A stretch of DNA of 45,211 nt. Origin: Candidatus Puniceispirillum sp. GTDB taxonomy: Bacteria > Electryoneota > RPQS01 > DYHQ01. Location: positions 1 to 45,211 of the forward strand of contig DYHQ01000005.1 of assembly GCA_020724065.1 (NCBI GenBank), in the 5' to 3' direction. This document shows positions 32,567 through 42,095 of the stretch, one piece after another. Position numbers and translations under genes: made by a program. Numbering within the stretch: the stretch's first letter is position 1; every line of letters starts with the position of its first letter. The notes below the pieces were generated by a model. That model was given only the letters and a program-made list of their open reading frames with translations. It was not told the DNA's origin and did no database searches.

Positions 32567-34093
32567 ATGAGGAAGATCATTCTTGTAATCATGGATGGGT
32601 TTGGTTTGAGGGAGGCTGATCCTTACAACGCCATCGCCCTTGCGCGGAAGCCGAATCTCGACTGGATTTTTTCGCATTTCCCCGGGACGCAAATTGGCGC
32701 GTCGGGTCCGGATGTCGGCTTGCCTCAAGGACAGATGGGAAACAGTGAAGTCGGGCATCTCAATCTTGGGGCTGGTCGCATTGTTTATCAAGAAGTGACG
32801 CGGATTGACAAATGCATTGCTGACGGCGAGTTCTATCGGCTCCCGATTTTGCGGAGATTCGTTGATGAGCTTCAGCATTCAGGCGGTGCACTGCATCTGT
32901 TGGGTCTCGTGTCTGACGGGTGCGTTCACAGTTCCATTGAGCATCTTCGAGCAATCTTGGAATTGTGCCGGCATGAAAGATTTTCGCGCGTTTACCTTCA
33001 CGCATTCACCGATGGCCGGGATACTTCGCCCGAAAGCGGAATCGGTTATCTGGCCACGGTGCAACAGTGGATGCGTCAAATTGGCATTGGACAAATTGCG
33101 ACGATCAGTGGGCGTTATTGGGCGATGGATCGAGATAAGCGCTGGGAACGCACGGTGGAAGCCTACAATGCCATTCGACATGGCAAAGGTGAAATTGCCG
33201 GTGATGCGTTGGAAGCCATGCGTGCTTCCTATTCGAAAGGTGTCACGGATGAATTCGTCCATCCCACGGTGCTATGCCAGGACGGTTCGCCGATGACAAC
33301 CATCGAAGCGAACGACGGTATTTTCTTTTTCAATTTCCGAGCGGATCGAGCTCGCCAGCTTACGCGGGCTTTCAGCCAACCTGATTTCCATGAGTTTGCC
33401 GTGGACGGTCGAGTCGAGCGATTCTTGACAATGACACAATATGACGAGACTTTCGATGTCGGAGTTGTCTTTCAACCGCAGAAGTTGACGCGATTTCTCC
33501 CGCAACTGTTGGCAGAAAAAAGGCTGAAACAATTGCGAATTACTGAAACGGAGAAGTACCCTCATGTGACTTACTTCTTCAACGGTGGTGAAGAGACACC
33601 CTTTGAAGGGGAAGACCGCGTGATGATTCCCTCGCCGAAAATTGCCACTTATGATCTGCAGCCTGAAATGAGTGCCCCGCTTGTCGCGGACGAAGCGTCC
33701 CGAAGACTCCGCCTCAAGGTCTATGATTTCGTTGTTCTCAACTTCGCCAATTGCGACATGGTTGGCCATACGGGAATTCTCGACGCGGCGCGCAAGGCCG
33801 TTGAAGCGGTGGATGCCGGAGTGGGTCAGGTTTGGAGAGCTGCAGAGGAAATGGGGTACACCCTGTTGTTGACCTCGGATCATGGCAATGCCGAAACGAT
33901 GTGGGACCATGAAACCAACGGTCCCCACACGGCTCATACAACCAATCCGGTTCCATTCTATGTCCTATCGCCGCGTGAGAGGTTTCATTTGCGAGAAGGG
34001 GGAAAATTGTGCGATATAGCTCTGACGGTTCTGCAGCTCATGGGCTTGACGCAACCTCCCGAGATGACAGGGAAGAGCCTGATTACTGAATAG
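32567..34093 (+). CDS. gpmI: 2,3-bisphosphoglycerate-independent phosphoglycerate mutase
   Basis: 508 aa, standard iPGM length. Interconverts 3- and 2-phosphoglycerate in glycolysis with two Mn/Mg ions. Signatures: IILVIMDGFGLRE, the catalytic Ser60 in GQMGNSEVGHLNLGAGR, HAFTDGRDTSPESG, ISGRYWAMDRDKRWER, NFRADRARQL, EKYPHVTYFFNGG, LNFANCDMVGHTG, LTSDHGNAETM and HTTNPVPF. GAGGAGACT before ATG 32567 is a good ribosome site. In the 63-base spacer after it, GAGAGC/GCTCTC forms a 6-bp hairpin (34115-34130) without a T-run. Confidence 0.97.
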   Translation: MRKIILVIMDGFGLREADPYNAIALARKPNLDWIFSHFPGTQIGASGPDVGLPQGQMGNSEVGHLNLGAGRIVYQEVTRIDKCIADGEFYRLPILRRFVDELQHSGGALHLLGLVSDGCVHSSIEHLRAILELCRHERFSRVYLHAFTDGRDTSPESGIGYLATVQQWMRQIGIGQIATISGRYWAMDRDKRWERTVEAYNAIRHGKGEIAGDALEAMRASYSKGVTDEFVHPTVLCQDGSPMTTIEANDGIFFFNFRADRARQLTRAFSQPDFHEFAVDGRVERFLTMTQYDETFDVGVVFQPQKLTRFLPQLLAEKRLKQLRITETEKYPHVTYFFNGGEETPFEGEDRVMIPSPKIATYDLQPEMSAPLVADEASRRLRLKVYDFVVLNFANCDMVGHTGILDAARKAVEAVDAGVGQVWRAAEEMGYTLLLTSDHGNAETMWDHETNGPHTAHTTNPVPFYVLSPRERFHLREGGKLCDIALTVLQLMGLTQPPEMTGKSLITE

Positions 34094-34156
34094 GCTTGAT
34101 GACGCCACTGCTATGAGAGCCAGAGCTCTCCATAAGTGTGGAGGCAAGGACAAGAC

Positions 34157-35341
34157 TTGAAGGTCGTCTTTGTTGCCGTTTTGGTTGGAGCTGTTTTGCG
34201 GGTCGTCTTCCTCTGGCTTGCACCTCTTGAGGGCGATGCAGGCGAGGGTAGGTTGTCCGCCTACAATGATGAACAGGCGCATTTCAATTACATAGCCTAT
34301 CTGCTTGAGTATCATCGGTTGCCTGAATCCGGCGGTTCAACACGAGACAATGCCACCGGCGCAGCGGCGACATTTGAAAACTACCAACCGCCTCTCTACT
34401 ATCTGGTGTGCGCTCTCCCCGTTGCTCTGTGGCAAACGGCGGGCTGGTCAAGAAGCTATCTGGCTGCACGGGTGATCTCACTTCTTGCGGGCTTGGCGCT
34501 CTTACCGCTAATTTTTCTGATCACTGTGGCCTTCGGATTGGATCGTTCCGTTGCAGCAGGCTCAGTGATTGTGACTTCCATTCTGGGCAGCTTCGTCCGT
34601 TTTAGCTCGCTTGTCTCCAATGATACCCTTTGCTGGCTATTCTCGGGTCTTGCAATCTACCTCTGGGTGAAGAGCGAACGCGAATCTCCTGCGCGGCCCA
34701 ATAGACTGCTTTGGTGCCTGGCTATGATCGCTGGCCTGTTGACGAAGTTATCAGTCTTGCTTCTTTTGCCTTTGCCGTTGCTGTATTCGCTCTTGAAAGG
34801 CAACTGGAAGCAGGCTCTGAAATGGTCTGTTTGGGCCATCGTGGTTCTTGTCACAACACTACCCATCTGGATACGCAATGCGCAGATCTTCGGTGCGATT
34901 TTTCCACTATCGGCGGGCTTCGGGAAATGGGGAAATGAAAGCGGAGCGATTCTCTCTGTGCTCGCCTATGCAGCGCGATCGTTTTTCTTTCCATGGCAGG
35001 AATTCTGGGGCAGTTGGCCGGGCTCTTTGTTCCTCCTCAGTGTCGTTCTCGTTTGCATGTACCTGACGATTTCTTCTGGTGAGCAATTGAAGAAATTGCG
35101 AGAACCGATACTCTTCTGCCTTCTCGTGTTTACTGGAATTGGCGGATTCGCATGGCTGAATGTGCATTACTTCCAAGCTGAAGGACGCTACCTCTTCAGT
35201 ACTTGGCCAGTATGGGCTATCATGATTGGAATCGCAGGAAGAAGCGTGAGTCGCCAGTGGATATTACTCGGCACATTGCTTTCTCCCCATCTTCTCTTTC
35301 TAATTCCCTTTGGAGAGTTGGCGCGTGTTCAAGGAGATTAA
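34157..35341 (+). CDS. Polytopic membrane glycosyltransferase-like protein (GT39/DUF2142-like)
   Basis: 394 aa with about nine to ten predicted membrane helices. After the first helix comes a loop with NDEQAHFNYIAYLLEYHRLP and ENYQPPLYYLVCALP; the D-E-x-x-H-F and 'QPPLYY' patterns are those of lipid-linked-sugar transferases (PMT/GT39, DUF2142, ArnT-like), where the acidic pair is catalytic or binds metal. NDTLCWLFSGLAIY and LTKLSVLLLLPLP follow. TTG 34157 is chosen because AAGGA (34146-34150) is 6 bases upstream; GTG 34136 is the other option. It overlaps the flippase by 17 bases. Probably adds a sugar to an extracellular glycan; substrate unknown. Confidence 0.78.
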   Translation: MKVVFVAVLVGAVLRVVFLWLAPLEGDAGEGRLSAYNDEQAHFNYIAYLLEYHRLPESGGSTRDNATGAAATFENYQPPLYYLVCALPVALWQTAGWSRSYLAARVISLLAGLALLPLIFLITVAFGLDRSVAAGSVIVTSILGSFVRFSSLVSNDTLCWLFSGLAIYLWVKSERESPARPNRLLWCLAMIAGLLTKLSVLLLLPLPLLYSLLKGNWKQALKWSVWAIVVLVTTLPIWIRNAQIFGAIFPLSAGFGKWGNESGAILSVLAYAARSFFFPWQEFWGSWPGSLFLLSVVLVCMYLTISSGEQLKKLREPILFCLLVFTGIGGFAWLNVHYFQAEGRYLFSTWPVWAIMIGIAGRSVSRQWILLGTLLSPHLLFLIPFGELARVQGD

Positions 35342-36794
35342 GAGCCTTTCGCGAGAATCGCTGATCTATGGCGCAGGCCATATCCTCACGCGTTTCGTCA
35401 CCTTTTTGCTGTTACCCTATTACAGCTATCAGCTTGCACCGGCTGAATACGGCGAAGTCACCCTCTATTACCTCTTCATCGCGGTTGTGCAGACCTTCTA
35501 CTCGTATGGACTGGATATTGCTTTCCTGCGTTATTACACGCTTCAGAAAGACGAAAGCACTCGGCGGACGATTTTTGGAACGACGCTTCTGACATCGTCG
35601 CTGTCGTCTGCGGCATGGACGCTCTTACTGGTGATTGCGGCGCCGCAGATTTCGGGATGGCTGATTCGGGAGCCGGTCCACCCGGAAATTGCAGCGTCAA
35701 TGATTCGCGTTTGCGCTGCCATACTTTTCCTTGATACGCTCTCCATTTTCCCGTTCATCATGCTTCGGGGAACGCATCGGCCATTTCACTTCGCGAGCAT
35801 CAAGCTTTTCAATGTTGCTGTCAACATCGCCTTGAATATTCTGTTTCTTGGTGTTTGGCGATGGTCTGTGGCCGGCGTTCTTTGGGCAAATCTCTGGGCA
35901 TCGCTGGTCACTCTTATCATCCAGTTGCCCGGAATCTATCGTCACGCCAAGCCAGGTTTTGACAGGCAACTACTGAGGCAGATGTTGGCGTTTGGCCTTC
36001 CCAATATTCCGACCTATCTCTTTGTGATGATCATTGAATTGGCTGACAGGAAAATTCTGGAGGCTTTGCGCGGCCTCGAGGAGGCAGGGCTTTACAGCGC
36101 CGGTTACAAGCTGGGCATGTTCATGGCCGTGGTGACCGGGGCCTTTCGGTTTGCGTGGCAGCCTTTTTTCCTTTCTCACGCTGAGGACGGAGAAGCTCCG
36201 AAACTCTTCGCTCGCGTTCTGACCTACTTCGTTCTCATTTGTGGTTTTCTATTCTTGAGTTTTTCGCTTCTGGTGCCTCTCCTGGTCGCTGTGAGCATTC
36301 CGGGTCTTGGGGATGCCATCATCGAGAAACGCTATTGGGCCGGGCTTGGCGTCTTTCCTCTCATATTGCTCGCCCATGTTTTTGATGGCATCTATGCGAA
36401 TCTGATGGCGGGAGTTTACATTAAGAAAAAGACGGCAGTTCTCCCGTGGGTGACGGGCATTGCTGCGATGGTCAATGTGGGAGGGAATCTCTTGCTTGTT
36501 CCGAGCTTTGGAATGTGGGCAGCCGCCTGGCTGACATTGATTGCCTTCGCTATCGAGGCTTTCTTACTCTGGCTCTTTATCCGCCGAAGTTATCCGGTAC
36601 CCTATGAGTGGGGCCGACTCCTGCGTCTCATTCTGATAGTAGGTGGGCTTTTCTGTCTTGGTTTTCTCGGCGCTTTTCATGGACTCTTGCCCCGAATTGG
36701 ATTAGTTGCGGCGATGCCTATCGCACTGTGGGTAACAGGATTTTTGCGTCCCGAGGAACGAAATCGTTTGGAGACACTGATTCGCCACCCATGA
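35325..36794 (+). CDS. Polysaccharide flippase (Wzx/MOP superfamily)
   Basis: 489 aa, about 14 hydrophobic segments. The start FKEIKSLSRESLIYGAGHIL and the early helix RFVTFLLLPYYSYQLAPAEYGEVTLYYLF are typical of O-antigen/exopolysaccharide flippases; NIPTYLFVMIIELADRKIL and AGLYSAGYKLGMFMAVVTGAFRFAWQPFF recur in the family. It would move undecaprenyl-linked glycans across the inner membrane. GTG 35325 has GGAGAG 7 bases upstream; TTG 35310 is an alternative. The stop overlaps the next gene start (ATGA), so translation is coupled. The first of a set of surface-glycan genes without sugar-nucleotide synthesis in the window. Confidence 0.9.
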   Translation: MFKEIKSLSRESLIYGAGHILTRFVTFLLLPYYSYQLAPAEYGEVTLYYLFIAVVQTFYSYGLDIAFLRYYTLQKDESTRRTIFGTTLLTSSLSSAAWTLLLVIAAPQISGWLIREPVHPEIAASMIRVCAAILFLDTLSIFPFIMLRGTHRPFHFASIKLFNVAVNIALNILFLGVWRWSVAGVLWANLWASLVTLIIQLPGIYRHAKPGFDRQLLRQMLAFGLPNIPTYLFVMIIELADRKILEALRGLEEAGLYSAGYKLGMFMAVVTGAFRFAWQPFFLSHAEDGEAPKLFARVLTYFVLICGFLFLSFSLLVPLLVAVSIPGLGDAIIEKRYWAGLGVFPLILLAHVFDGIYANLMAGVYIKKKTAVLPWVTGIAAMVNVGGNLLLVPSFGMWAAAWLTLIAFAIEAFLLWLFIRRSYPVPYEWGRLLRLILIVGGLFCLGFLGAFHGLLPRIGLVAAMPIALWVTGFLRPEERNRLETLIRHP

Positions 36795-37867
36795 AGATTC
36801 TCTATATTGCAGCGGAGCATGTATCCGGAACGCTCTCGCTATTTCAGGCGGAGCACCGCCGTCGAGGCCATGAGTGCCGATTTGTGACTTTTTTCCACAG
36901 TCCTTATCGGTTTCCCGAAGACATCTGCTTGAACTTGCCATTCATGCCTAATAAGCGATGGGTTCGATTTGGGAAGCGAGTTCTTAAGGAATTCACCGGT
37001 TCCAAGGCGGACAGTGTGTGCACAGGACGCCCTCCTCTCTGGAATCCTCCATTCTGGGAGCGATGGCTTTTCTCCGCGCGAGACGAACTCTTGCGGTCTC
37101 GCCTCGAAGCAGCGATTGAAAGGTATGGACTTCATGACTTCGATATCTATCACTTGGATGGCGGTCTGGAATTCTACCGGGATGCGCGGACGCTCAAGAA
37201 GTGGATCGGAACGGGGAAAAAGATCGTCTGTTTTTATCATGGCACTGATCTCCGAAATCGAGGTATCCTTCCTGAAATTGATGAGCGCACCCATTTGCGT
37301 CTGACCAGTGAGTGGGACCTGATGGAGCTTGATCCGCGACTCGAGTATCTTTACCTTCCGATTGATACGGCGCGTTTTTCACCCAAGAGCGGAGATGCGA
37401 GGCAAACCGTCAAGATCTGCCACGCCGCTCGGAATGTCTATAAGGGAACGGAGTCGGTCATCCGCGCCTGTCGAGAGTTGCGCAAAGAGTTCGATATTCA
37501 GTTGGTTTTGCTGCAGAATGTTCCCTACGAGGAAGCATTGATGTTGAAATCGGAATGCGACATTTTTGTGGATCAGTTGACGAATGAATGGGGTTGGGGG
37601 TATGGAATGAGCGCGGTGGAGGCCTTGGCGATGGGGCTGCCTGTCATAACCAATATTCCTGACAAAATGGCTGAGAAACTTGCGGAACCTCCATTTGTTC
37701 AAGCGACGCCTGACACCCTTACCAAAGTTCTGTCTTCTCTGATTCAAAACAAGGATCACCGCGAAGAACTGGGCCGGAGAGGACGGCAATGGGTCGCCGA
37801 GTGGCATGACATCAAGAGAGTCGCAGATGTTCTCTACGCTTATTACCGGCGCGAAGGATGGCTATGA
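36791..37867 (+). CDS. Glycosyltransferase, GT4/GT1-like
   Basis: 358 aa. N-terminal Rossmann-like start MKILYIAAEHVSGTLSLFQ, a mid-part with FDIYHLDGGLEFYRDA and IVCFYHGTDLRNRG, and the C-terminal nucleotide-sugar domain with EYLYLPIDTARFSP, ICHAARNVYKGTESVIRA, VDQLTNEWGWGYGMSAVEALAMGLPVITN. The last segment is the GT-B E-x7-E-like pattern of family GT4 (E in SAVEALAMGLP). No signal or membrane segment, so it acts at the cytoplasmic side. The start overlaps the flippase stop; the stop overlaps the next gene. The longer frame from 36608 lies inside the flippase gene. Confidence 0.88.
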   Translation: MKILYIAAEHVSGTLSLFQAEHRRRGHECRFVTFFHSPYRFPEDICLNLPFMPNKRWVRFGKRVLKEFTGSKADSVCTGRPPLWNPPFWERWLFSARDELLRSRLEAAIERYGLHDFDIYHLDGGLEFYRDARTLKKWIGTGKKIVCFYHGTDLRNRGILPEIDERTHLRLTSEWDLMELDPRLEYLYLPIDTARFSPKSGDARQTVKICHAARNVYKGTESVIRACRELRKEFDIQLVLLQNVPYEEALMLKSECDIFVDQLTNEWGWGYGMSAVEALAMGLPVITNIPDKMAEKLAEPPFVQATPDTLTKVLSSLIQNKDHREELGRRGRQWVAEWHDIKRVADVLYAYYRREGWL

Positions 37868-38796
37868 GCCCGGAGGAAATTGACGACGAATGTCTGCCTT
37901 CTGTCTCGGTTGTGGTTTCGAGTTTCAATCAAAGGCTGATTCTTCAGTGTCTCGTGCCTCAGCTCCTTGCCGAGAAGTATCCAAAGGAGAAATTGGAGAT
38001 CATCATAGTAGATGGAGGATCAAAGGACGGCACGCGAGACTGGCTGTCCACTTTTCACTATCCCTGCCTGAATTCTCTGTTGGAGAACGAACGGCGAAGC
38101 CGGGCTGCGTTGCGTAACCATGGCATTCGAGCAGCCACCAATGACCTGCTCATCATGCTCGACGGAGATCATACGATTGAAACGGATTTCATTCATCAGC
38201 ATGTGGCACGACATCGGGAGTGCGAATGCGTTGTTTTGGGAGAATCGCAGTTCAGCAATCATTGGCGTTTTCGAGCTTTGAATCGCTATCTGAACACACG
38301 AGGCGTACGCAAAGTCCCATGCGGCAAACCGATTCCTGGGCGCTATTTCCGAACAGGCAACTGTTCTGTGCCACGGTCCATTCTTGAACGAATTGGCCTC
38401 TTTGATGAGACATTTACATCGTGGGGCGGGGAGGATTTGGATTTTGGTGTGCGTCTTGAAGAAGCGGGAATCGCGATTGTCTATGAACCGCGCGCCAAGG
38501 CTTGGCACCACCACCATCGTTCCTTGAACGACTTGCTAAGAAATCTAAGAACCTACGGCGAAAAATCCGTTCCTCGTCTGGTGGAAAAACATCCGCAGCT
38601 CTATCGTGAATTGAATCTTCACGAATTGGAGAAACCCTGGATCCATTTTCTCATGCAAGCGCCGTTCTATCATTTCATTCGCCTGATGACGCACTTTCTA
38701 TTGCCGCTGCATATTTCCCCCATCGTGTTCGATTACCTTCATCTTCGGCAATATGGAGTTGGATTCCTCCATTCCCGAGAAAAAAGAGGAAAGTAG
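37864..38796 (+). CDS. Glycosyltransferase family 2
   Basis: 310 aa. GT-A fold: SVSVVVSSFNQRLIL, LEIIIVDGGSKDGTRDWL, LRNHGIRAATNDLLIMLDGDHTIE (the DGD metal site) and the acceptor-base region SWGGEDLDFGVRLEEAG. The last ~60 residues have a hydrophobic, membrane-contacting section (FYHFIRLMTHFLLPLHI). It probably adds a sugar to the lipid-linked glycan made with the preceding genes. ATG 37864 overlaps the GT4 stop and has GAAGG 6 bases upstream; ATG 37858 is less likely because it follows GAAGG directly. Eight bases separate it from folD. Confidence 0.9.
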   Translation: MSPEEIDDECLPSVSVVVSSFNQRLILQCLVPQLLAEKYPKEKLEIIIVDGGSKDGTRDWLSTFHYPCLNSLLENERRSRAALRNHGIRAATNDLLIMLDGDHTIETDFIHQHVARHRECECVVLGESQFSNHWRFRALNRYLNTRGVRKVPCGKPIPGRYFRTGNCSVPRSILERIGLFDETFTSWGGEDLDFGVRLEEAGIAIVYEPRAKAWHHHHRSLNDLLRNLRTYGEKSVPRLVEKHPQLYRELNLHELEKPWIHFLMQAPFYHFIRLMTHFLLPLHISPIVFDYLHLRQYGVGFLHSREKRGK

Positions 38797-38803
38797 GTTC
38801 ACG

Positions 38804-39661
38804 ATGCCCGAGATTCTGGACGGCCGGAAAATCTCCCAAGACATAAAGAGTGAAGTTGCTTCCGCCGTGGAGACTCTGCGGCTCAAAATAGGGATCCGAC
38901 CTCGCTTGCATGTCTTGCTTGTCGGCAACAATCCTGCCTCCGAAGTCTATGTGAAATCAAAGACAAAGACAGCCAATGACTTGGGGATTTCCTCGCAAAC
39001 GGCGAGACTGCCTGAAACGAGTTCGCAGGAACAGGTTGTTGCGATAATTAATCGTTGGAATGATGACGGCGAAGTTCACGGAATTCTCGTTCAATTACCG
39101 TTGCCGGCTCATCTGCACACCGACACAATTCTCGAGCGCATTCTTCCGACGAAGGATGTTGACGGTCTTCATCCGCTGAATTTGGGTCTCCTGGCTGCGG
39201 GACGGCCACGATTCATTCCGTGTACTCCGTATGGAGTATGGGAGCTTCTCAAACGAACAGGTCATTCACCCACAGGGAAGCAGGTGGTTATTCTTGGTCG
39301 CTCAAATCTTGTGGGAAAACCTTTGGCTTTGCTCTTGTCTTTGAAGGCACCCGATTGCGATGCGACGGTGACACTTTGTCATTCGCAGACACCCGACCTC
39401 CGCGGCATGGCCGGTCGGGCAGATATTCTCATATCAGCCATTGGAAAGCCGGAATTTGTCACATCGGACATGGTGAAACCGGGGGCCGTTGTTATTGATG
39501 TGGGGATTCATCGAAGAAACGATGGAAATCTCGTTGGAGATGTCGCTTTTGAATCCGTCGCTCCGATTGCATCGGCTATCACGCCGGTGCCCGGTGGCGT
39601 TGGTCCCATGACGATTGCCATGCTGATGCAGAACACCGTGCAGGCAGCCACTTCGACTTGA
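38804..39661 (+). CDS. folD: Methylenetetrahydrofolate dehydrogenase/cyclohydrolase
   Basis: 285 aa, bifunctional enzyme that oxidises 5,10-methylene-THF to methenyl-THF and hydrolyses it to 10-formyl-THF. Signatures: LLVGNNPASEVYVKSKTKTA with Tyr49 and catalytic Lys53, GILVQLPLPAHL, PTKDVDGLHPLN, FIPCTPYGV, VILGRSNLVGKPLALLL and TPVPGGVGPMTIAML. ATG 38804 begins 8 bases after the GT2 stop; the frame from 38753 only adds GT2 overlap. The C-terminus is complete. Confidence 0.97.
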   Translation: MPEILDGRKISQDIKSEVASAVETLRLKIGIRPRLHVLLVGNNPASEVYVKSKTKTANDLGISSQTARLPETSSQEQVVAIINRWNDDGEVHGILVQLPLPAHLHTDTILERILPTKDVDGLHPLNLGLLAAGRPRFIPCTPYGVWELLKRTGHSPTGKQVVILGRSNLVGKPLALLLSLKAPDCDATVTLCHSQTPDLRGMAGRADILISAIGKPEFVTSDMVKPGAVVIDVGIHRRNDGNLVGDVAFESVAPIASAITPVPGGVGPMTIAMLMQNTVQAATST

Positions 39662-39666
39662 TTTTT

Positions 39667-39701
39667 TGGAGGCATGAGGTTAAATTAAATGTGGTCCTCC
39701 A
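39667..39701. other. Inverted repeat in the folD/maeB spacer
   Basis: The 100-base spacer 39662-39761 holds TGGAGG (39667-39672) and CCTCCA (39696-39701), a perfect 6-bp inverted repeat around a 23-base AT-rich loop (TTAAATTAAAT). A T-run (TTTTTT at 39662-39667) lies before the first arm, so the element is not an intrinsic terminator for the plus strand. It could be an operator or a chance palindrome. A promoter for maeB is expected here but the best pair (TTGGCA 39712, TAGAAT 39732) has only a 14-base spacer. Confidence 0.3.
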
Positions 39702-39761
39702 TTTGTATCTGTTGGCAAGCAGAACCTGAAATAGAATCATTTCTGATGGGAATTGCCGAAC

Positions 39762-42023
39762 ATGGAAAGCAAAATTATTCGCCGTGCTGAAGCTCTTGAA
39801 TATCACAGTCGCGCCCGAAAGGGAAAGGTCGAGGTCATTGCGACGAAACCGTGCAAAACTCAGCGAGACCTTTCTATGGCCTATACTCCGGGAGTCGCGG
39901 AGCCTTGCCTTGAAATCGCCAAAAATCCTGAAGATGCCTATGTCTATACGGCGAAGGGCAATCTCGTAGCGGTGGTGTCCAATGGGACTGCCGTGCTTGG
40001 TCTCGGTAATATCGGAGCATTGGCAGGAAAACCCGTGATGGAAGGTAAGGGTGTTCTTTTTAAGCGATTTGCGGATGTGGATGTTTTTGATATCGAACTG
40101 AATACCGAGGATCCCAACGAAATCATCAAAGCTTGCAAACTGTTGGAGCCGACCTTTGGTGGAATCAACCTCGAAGACATCAAAGCTCCGGAGTGTTTCT
40201 ATATTGAGGAGGCGCTCATTCGTGATCTCTCCATTCCTGTCTTTCATGATGATCAACATGGAACCGCGATCATCTCAGGGGCGGGTTTGCTCAATGCTCT
40301 CAAAATCGCCAGCAAGAAGATTGACCAAGTCAAAGTTGTTTTCAACGGGGCGGGCGCTGCAGGCATCGCGTGTGCTTCGTTCTATCTCTTGCTGGGTGTG
40401 CGCAAGGAAAACATCCTTCTCTGTGATTCCAAGGGAGTTATTCATGACGGACGAACGGATGGAATGAATCCTTACAAAGCTCGTTTTGCCGTGAAGACGA
40501 GCGCCAGAACGCTGGCGGACGCTATGAAGGGAGCGGATGTGTTCTGCGGCGTATCCGTGAAAGACTGTGTTACAAAAGAGATGCTTCGCTCCATGGCGGA
40601 TAAGCCAATCGTGTTTGCCATGGCAAATCCCGATCCCGAGATTACCTACCCTGATGCAATCGCGGCGCGCGATGATGTGATTATGGCCACGGGCCGCAGT
40701 GATTATCCCAATCAAGTGAACAATGTCCTCGGATTTCCTTTCATCTTCCGGGGAGCTCTGGATGTGCAGGCGAGCAAGATTAACGAAGAGATGAAGAGAG
40801 CCGCGGCGTATGCTCTCGCCGAATTGGCGATGGAAGATGTTCCCGACATGGTTTGCAGAGCCTACGGAGTGGAGAAACTGCAGTTTGGTCGTGACTATAT
40901 CATCCCGAAGCCCTTTGACCCTCGGGTGCTTCTCAAGGAAGCTCCGGCGGTTGCGAAAGCGGCGGTGGAGACGGGCGTCGCTCGCAAGCCGATTACGAAC
41001 TGGGAAGCCTATGTCGAAGAACTTGAGAAGAAAATCTTCCCCGGCCGTGAAGTCGTCCGCAAAATCATTAACAAGGCCAAGAAAGACCCTAAGCGCATTG
41101 TTTTTCCCGAGGGCGACCAGGAGAAGATTATTCGGGCCGCTCAAATCCTCCTGGATGAAGAGATTGGAAAACCCATTCTCCTGGGGAAGCCTGAACTGAT
41201 CCGTCAGCGTGCGCAAAGCCTTGGCTTGGATATTGGCAAGGCAACGCTCATCAGCCCGGACGAGTTTCCTAAGCTGGATACTTATGTGCAAAAATTTTGG
41301 AATCTGCGCAAACGGCGAGGCGTAACGCATCGGGATGCGCGCCACTTGGTGCTGCAGCGCAATTATTTTGGCCCCATGATGGTCTATATGGGAGACGCCG
41401 ACGCTCTGGTGGCCGGAGTCGCTCAGCACTACCCGGACACTCTGAGGCCGGCTCTTCAAGTGGTGAAGACTCGCGAGGGATCCCGTATCATATCCGGCAT
41501 CTATATGATGATCTTCAAGGATCGTGTGATTTTCTTTGCGGACACCACCGTCAATATCGAACCGACGGCCGAAGACCTTGTCGAGATTGCCATCGGAGCG
41601 GCTTCCATGGCGAAGGCACTCGATTTTGAACCGCGAATCGCGATGCTGTCATTCTCCAATTTTGGCAGCGTGAAGCATCCCCAGGTCGAAAAGGTTCAAA
41701 AAGCGGTTCGCCTGCTCAAAGAGCGCTACCCAGACCTCTGCGTGGATGGTGAAATGCAGGCGGATACGGCGGTGATTCCTGAATTGCTGAACACGCAATA
41801 TCCGTTTTCTGACCTGAGTGGCAAAGGGCTGGTTAATGTGCTCATCTTCCCGGATCTCGTTTCAGGAAATATTGCCTATAAACTGCTGCAGCGATTGGGC
41901 CAAGCGGAAGCGGTCGGCCCGATTCTGGTGGGACCGGAGAAATGCATTCATGTGTTGCAGTACGGAGCCGAAGTCAATGAAATCGTGGATATGGCGGCCA
42001 TCGCTGTCGTGGACGCGCAATAG
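39762..42023 (+). CDS. maeB: NADP-dependent malic enzyme with phosphotransacetylase-like domain
   Basis: 753 aa. MaeB type: residues 1-~425 are malic enzyme ([113 protein letters not shown]), and ~430-753 resemble phosphate acetyltransferase ([73 protein letters not shown]). The enzyme decarboxylates malate to pyruvate, giving NADPH useful for fatty-acid synthesis. In studied MaeB proteins the C-terminal domain is regulatory (acetyl-CoA binding) rather than catalytic. Start ATG 39762; TTG 39753 is an alternative. Confidence 0.96.
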   Translation: MESKIIRRAEALEYHSRARKGKVEVIATKPCKTQRDLSMAYTPGVAEPCLEIAKNPEDAYVYTAKGNLVAVVSNGTAVLGLGNIGALAGKPVMEGKGVLFKRFADVDVFDIELNTEDPNEIIKACKLLEPTFGGINLEDIKAPECFYIEEALIRDLSIPVFHDDQHGTAIISGAGLLNALKIASKKIDQVKVVFNGAGAAGIACASFYLLLGVRKENILLCDSKGVIHDGRTDGMNPYKARFAVKTSARTLADAMKGADVFCGVSVKDCVTKEMLRSMADKPIVFAMANPDPEITYPDAIAARDDVIMATGRSDYPNQVNNVLGFPFIFRGALDVQASKINEEMKRAAAYALAELAMEDVPDMVCRAYGVEKLQFGRDYIIPKPFDPRVLLKEAPAVAKAAVETGVARKPITNWEAYVEELEKKIFPGREVVRKIINKAKKDPKRIVFPEGDQEKIIRAAQILLDEEIGKPILLGKPELIRQRAQSLGLDIGKATLISPDEFPKLDTYVQKFWNLRKRRGVTHRDARHLVLQRNYFGPMMVYMGDADALVAGVAQHYPDTLRPALQVVKTREGSRIISGIYMMIFKDRVIFFADTTVNIEPTAEDLVEIAIGAASMAKALDFEPRIAMLSFSNFGSVKHPQVEKVQKAVRLLKERYPDLCVDGEMQADTAVIPELLNTQYPFSDLSGKGLVNVLIFPDLVSGNIAYKLLQRLGQAEAVGPILVGPEKCIHVLQYGAEVNEIVDMAAIAVVDAQ

Positions 42024-42046
42024 TTTTTCGCAATAGAGAGGGCTTG

Positions 42047-42081
42047 AAAAAAGTAGGCCCGTGCCGTTTGTGGCGCGGGCC
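42047..42081 (-). terminator. Intrinsic terminator oriented on the minus strand
   Basis: The 72-base spacer 42024-42095 between maeB and addB holds a 10-bp stem (42056-42065 with 42072-42081, one G-T pair) around a six-base loop GTTTGT. Upstream on the plus strand is a run of six A (42047-42052). Read on the minus strand this is a GC-rich hairpin, then TAC, then TTTTTT: a good rho-independent terminator. On the plus strand no T-run follows. It would stop antisense transcription entering maeB, although no minus-strand gene is visible here. Confidence 0.5.
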
Positions 42082-42095
42082 ACTTCATTGGTGAG

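Noticed and set aside
34115-34130. Hairpin GAGAGC-CAGA-GCTCTC after gpmI as a terminator
   Set aside because: Only 6 bp with no T-run, so termination is not supported.
39712-39737. Promoter TTGGCA/TAGAAT for maeB
   Set aside because: The spacer is 14 bases, too short for a sigma70 promoter.
40275-41459. 394-codon minus-strand frame inside maeB
   Set aside because: maeB is unambiguous on the plus strand; the frame is a codon-pattern shadow without motifs.
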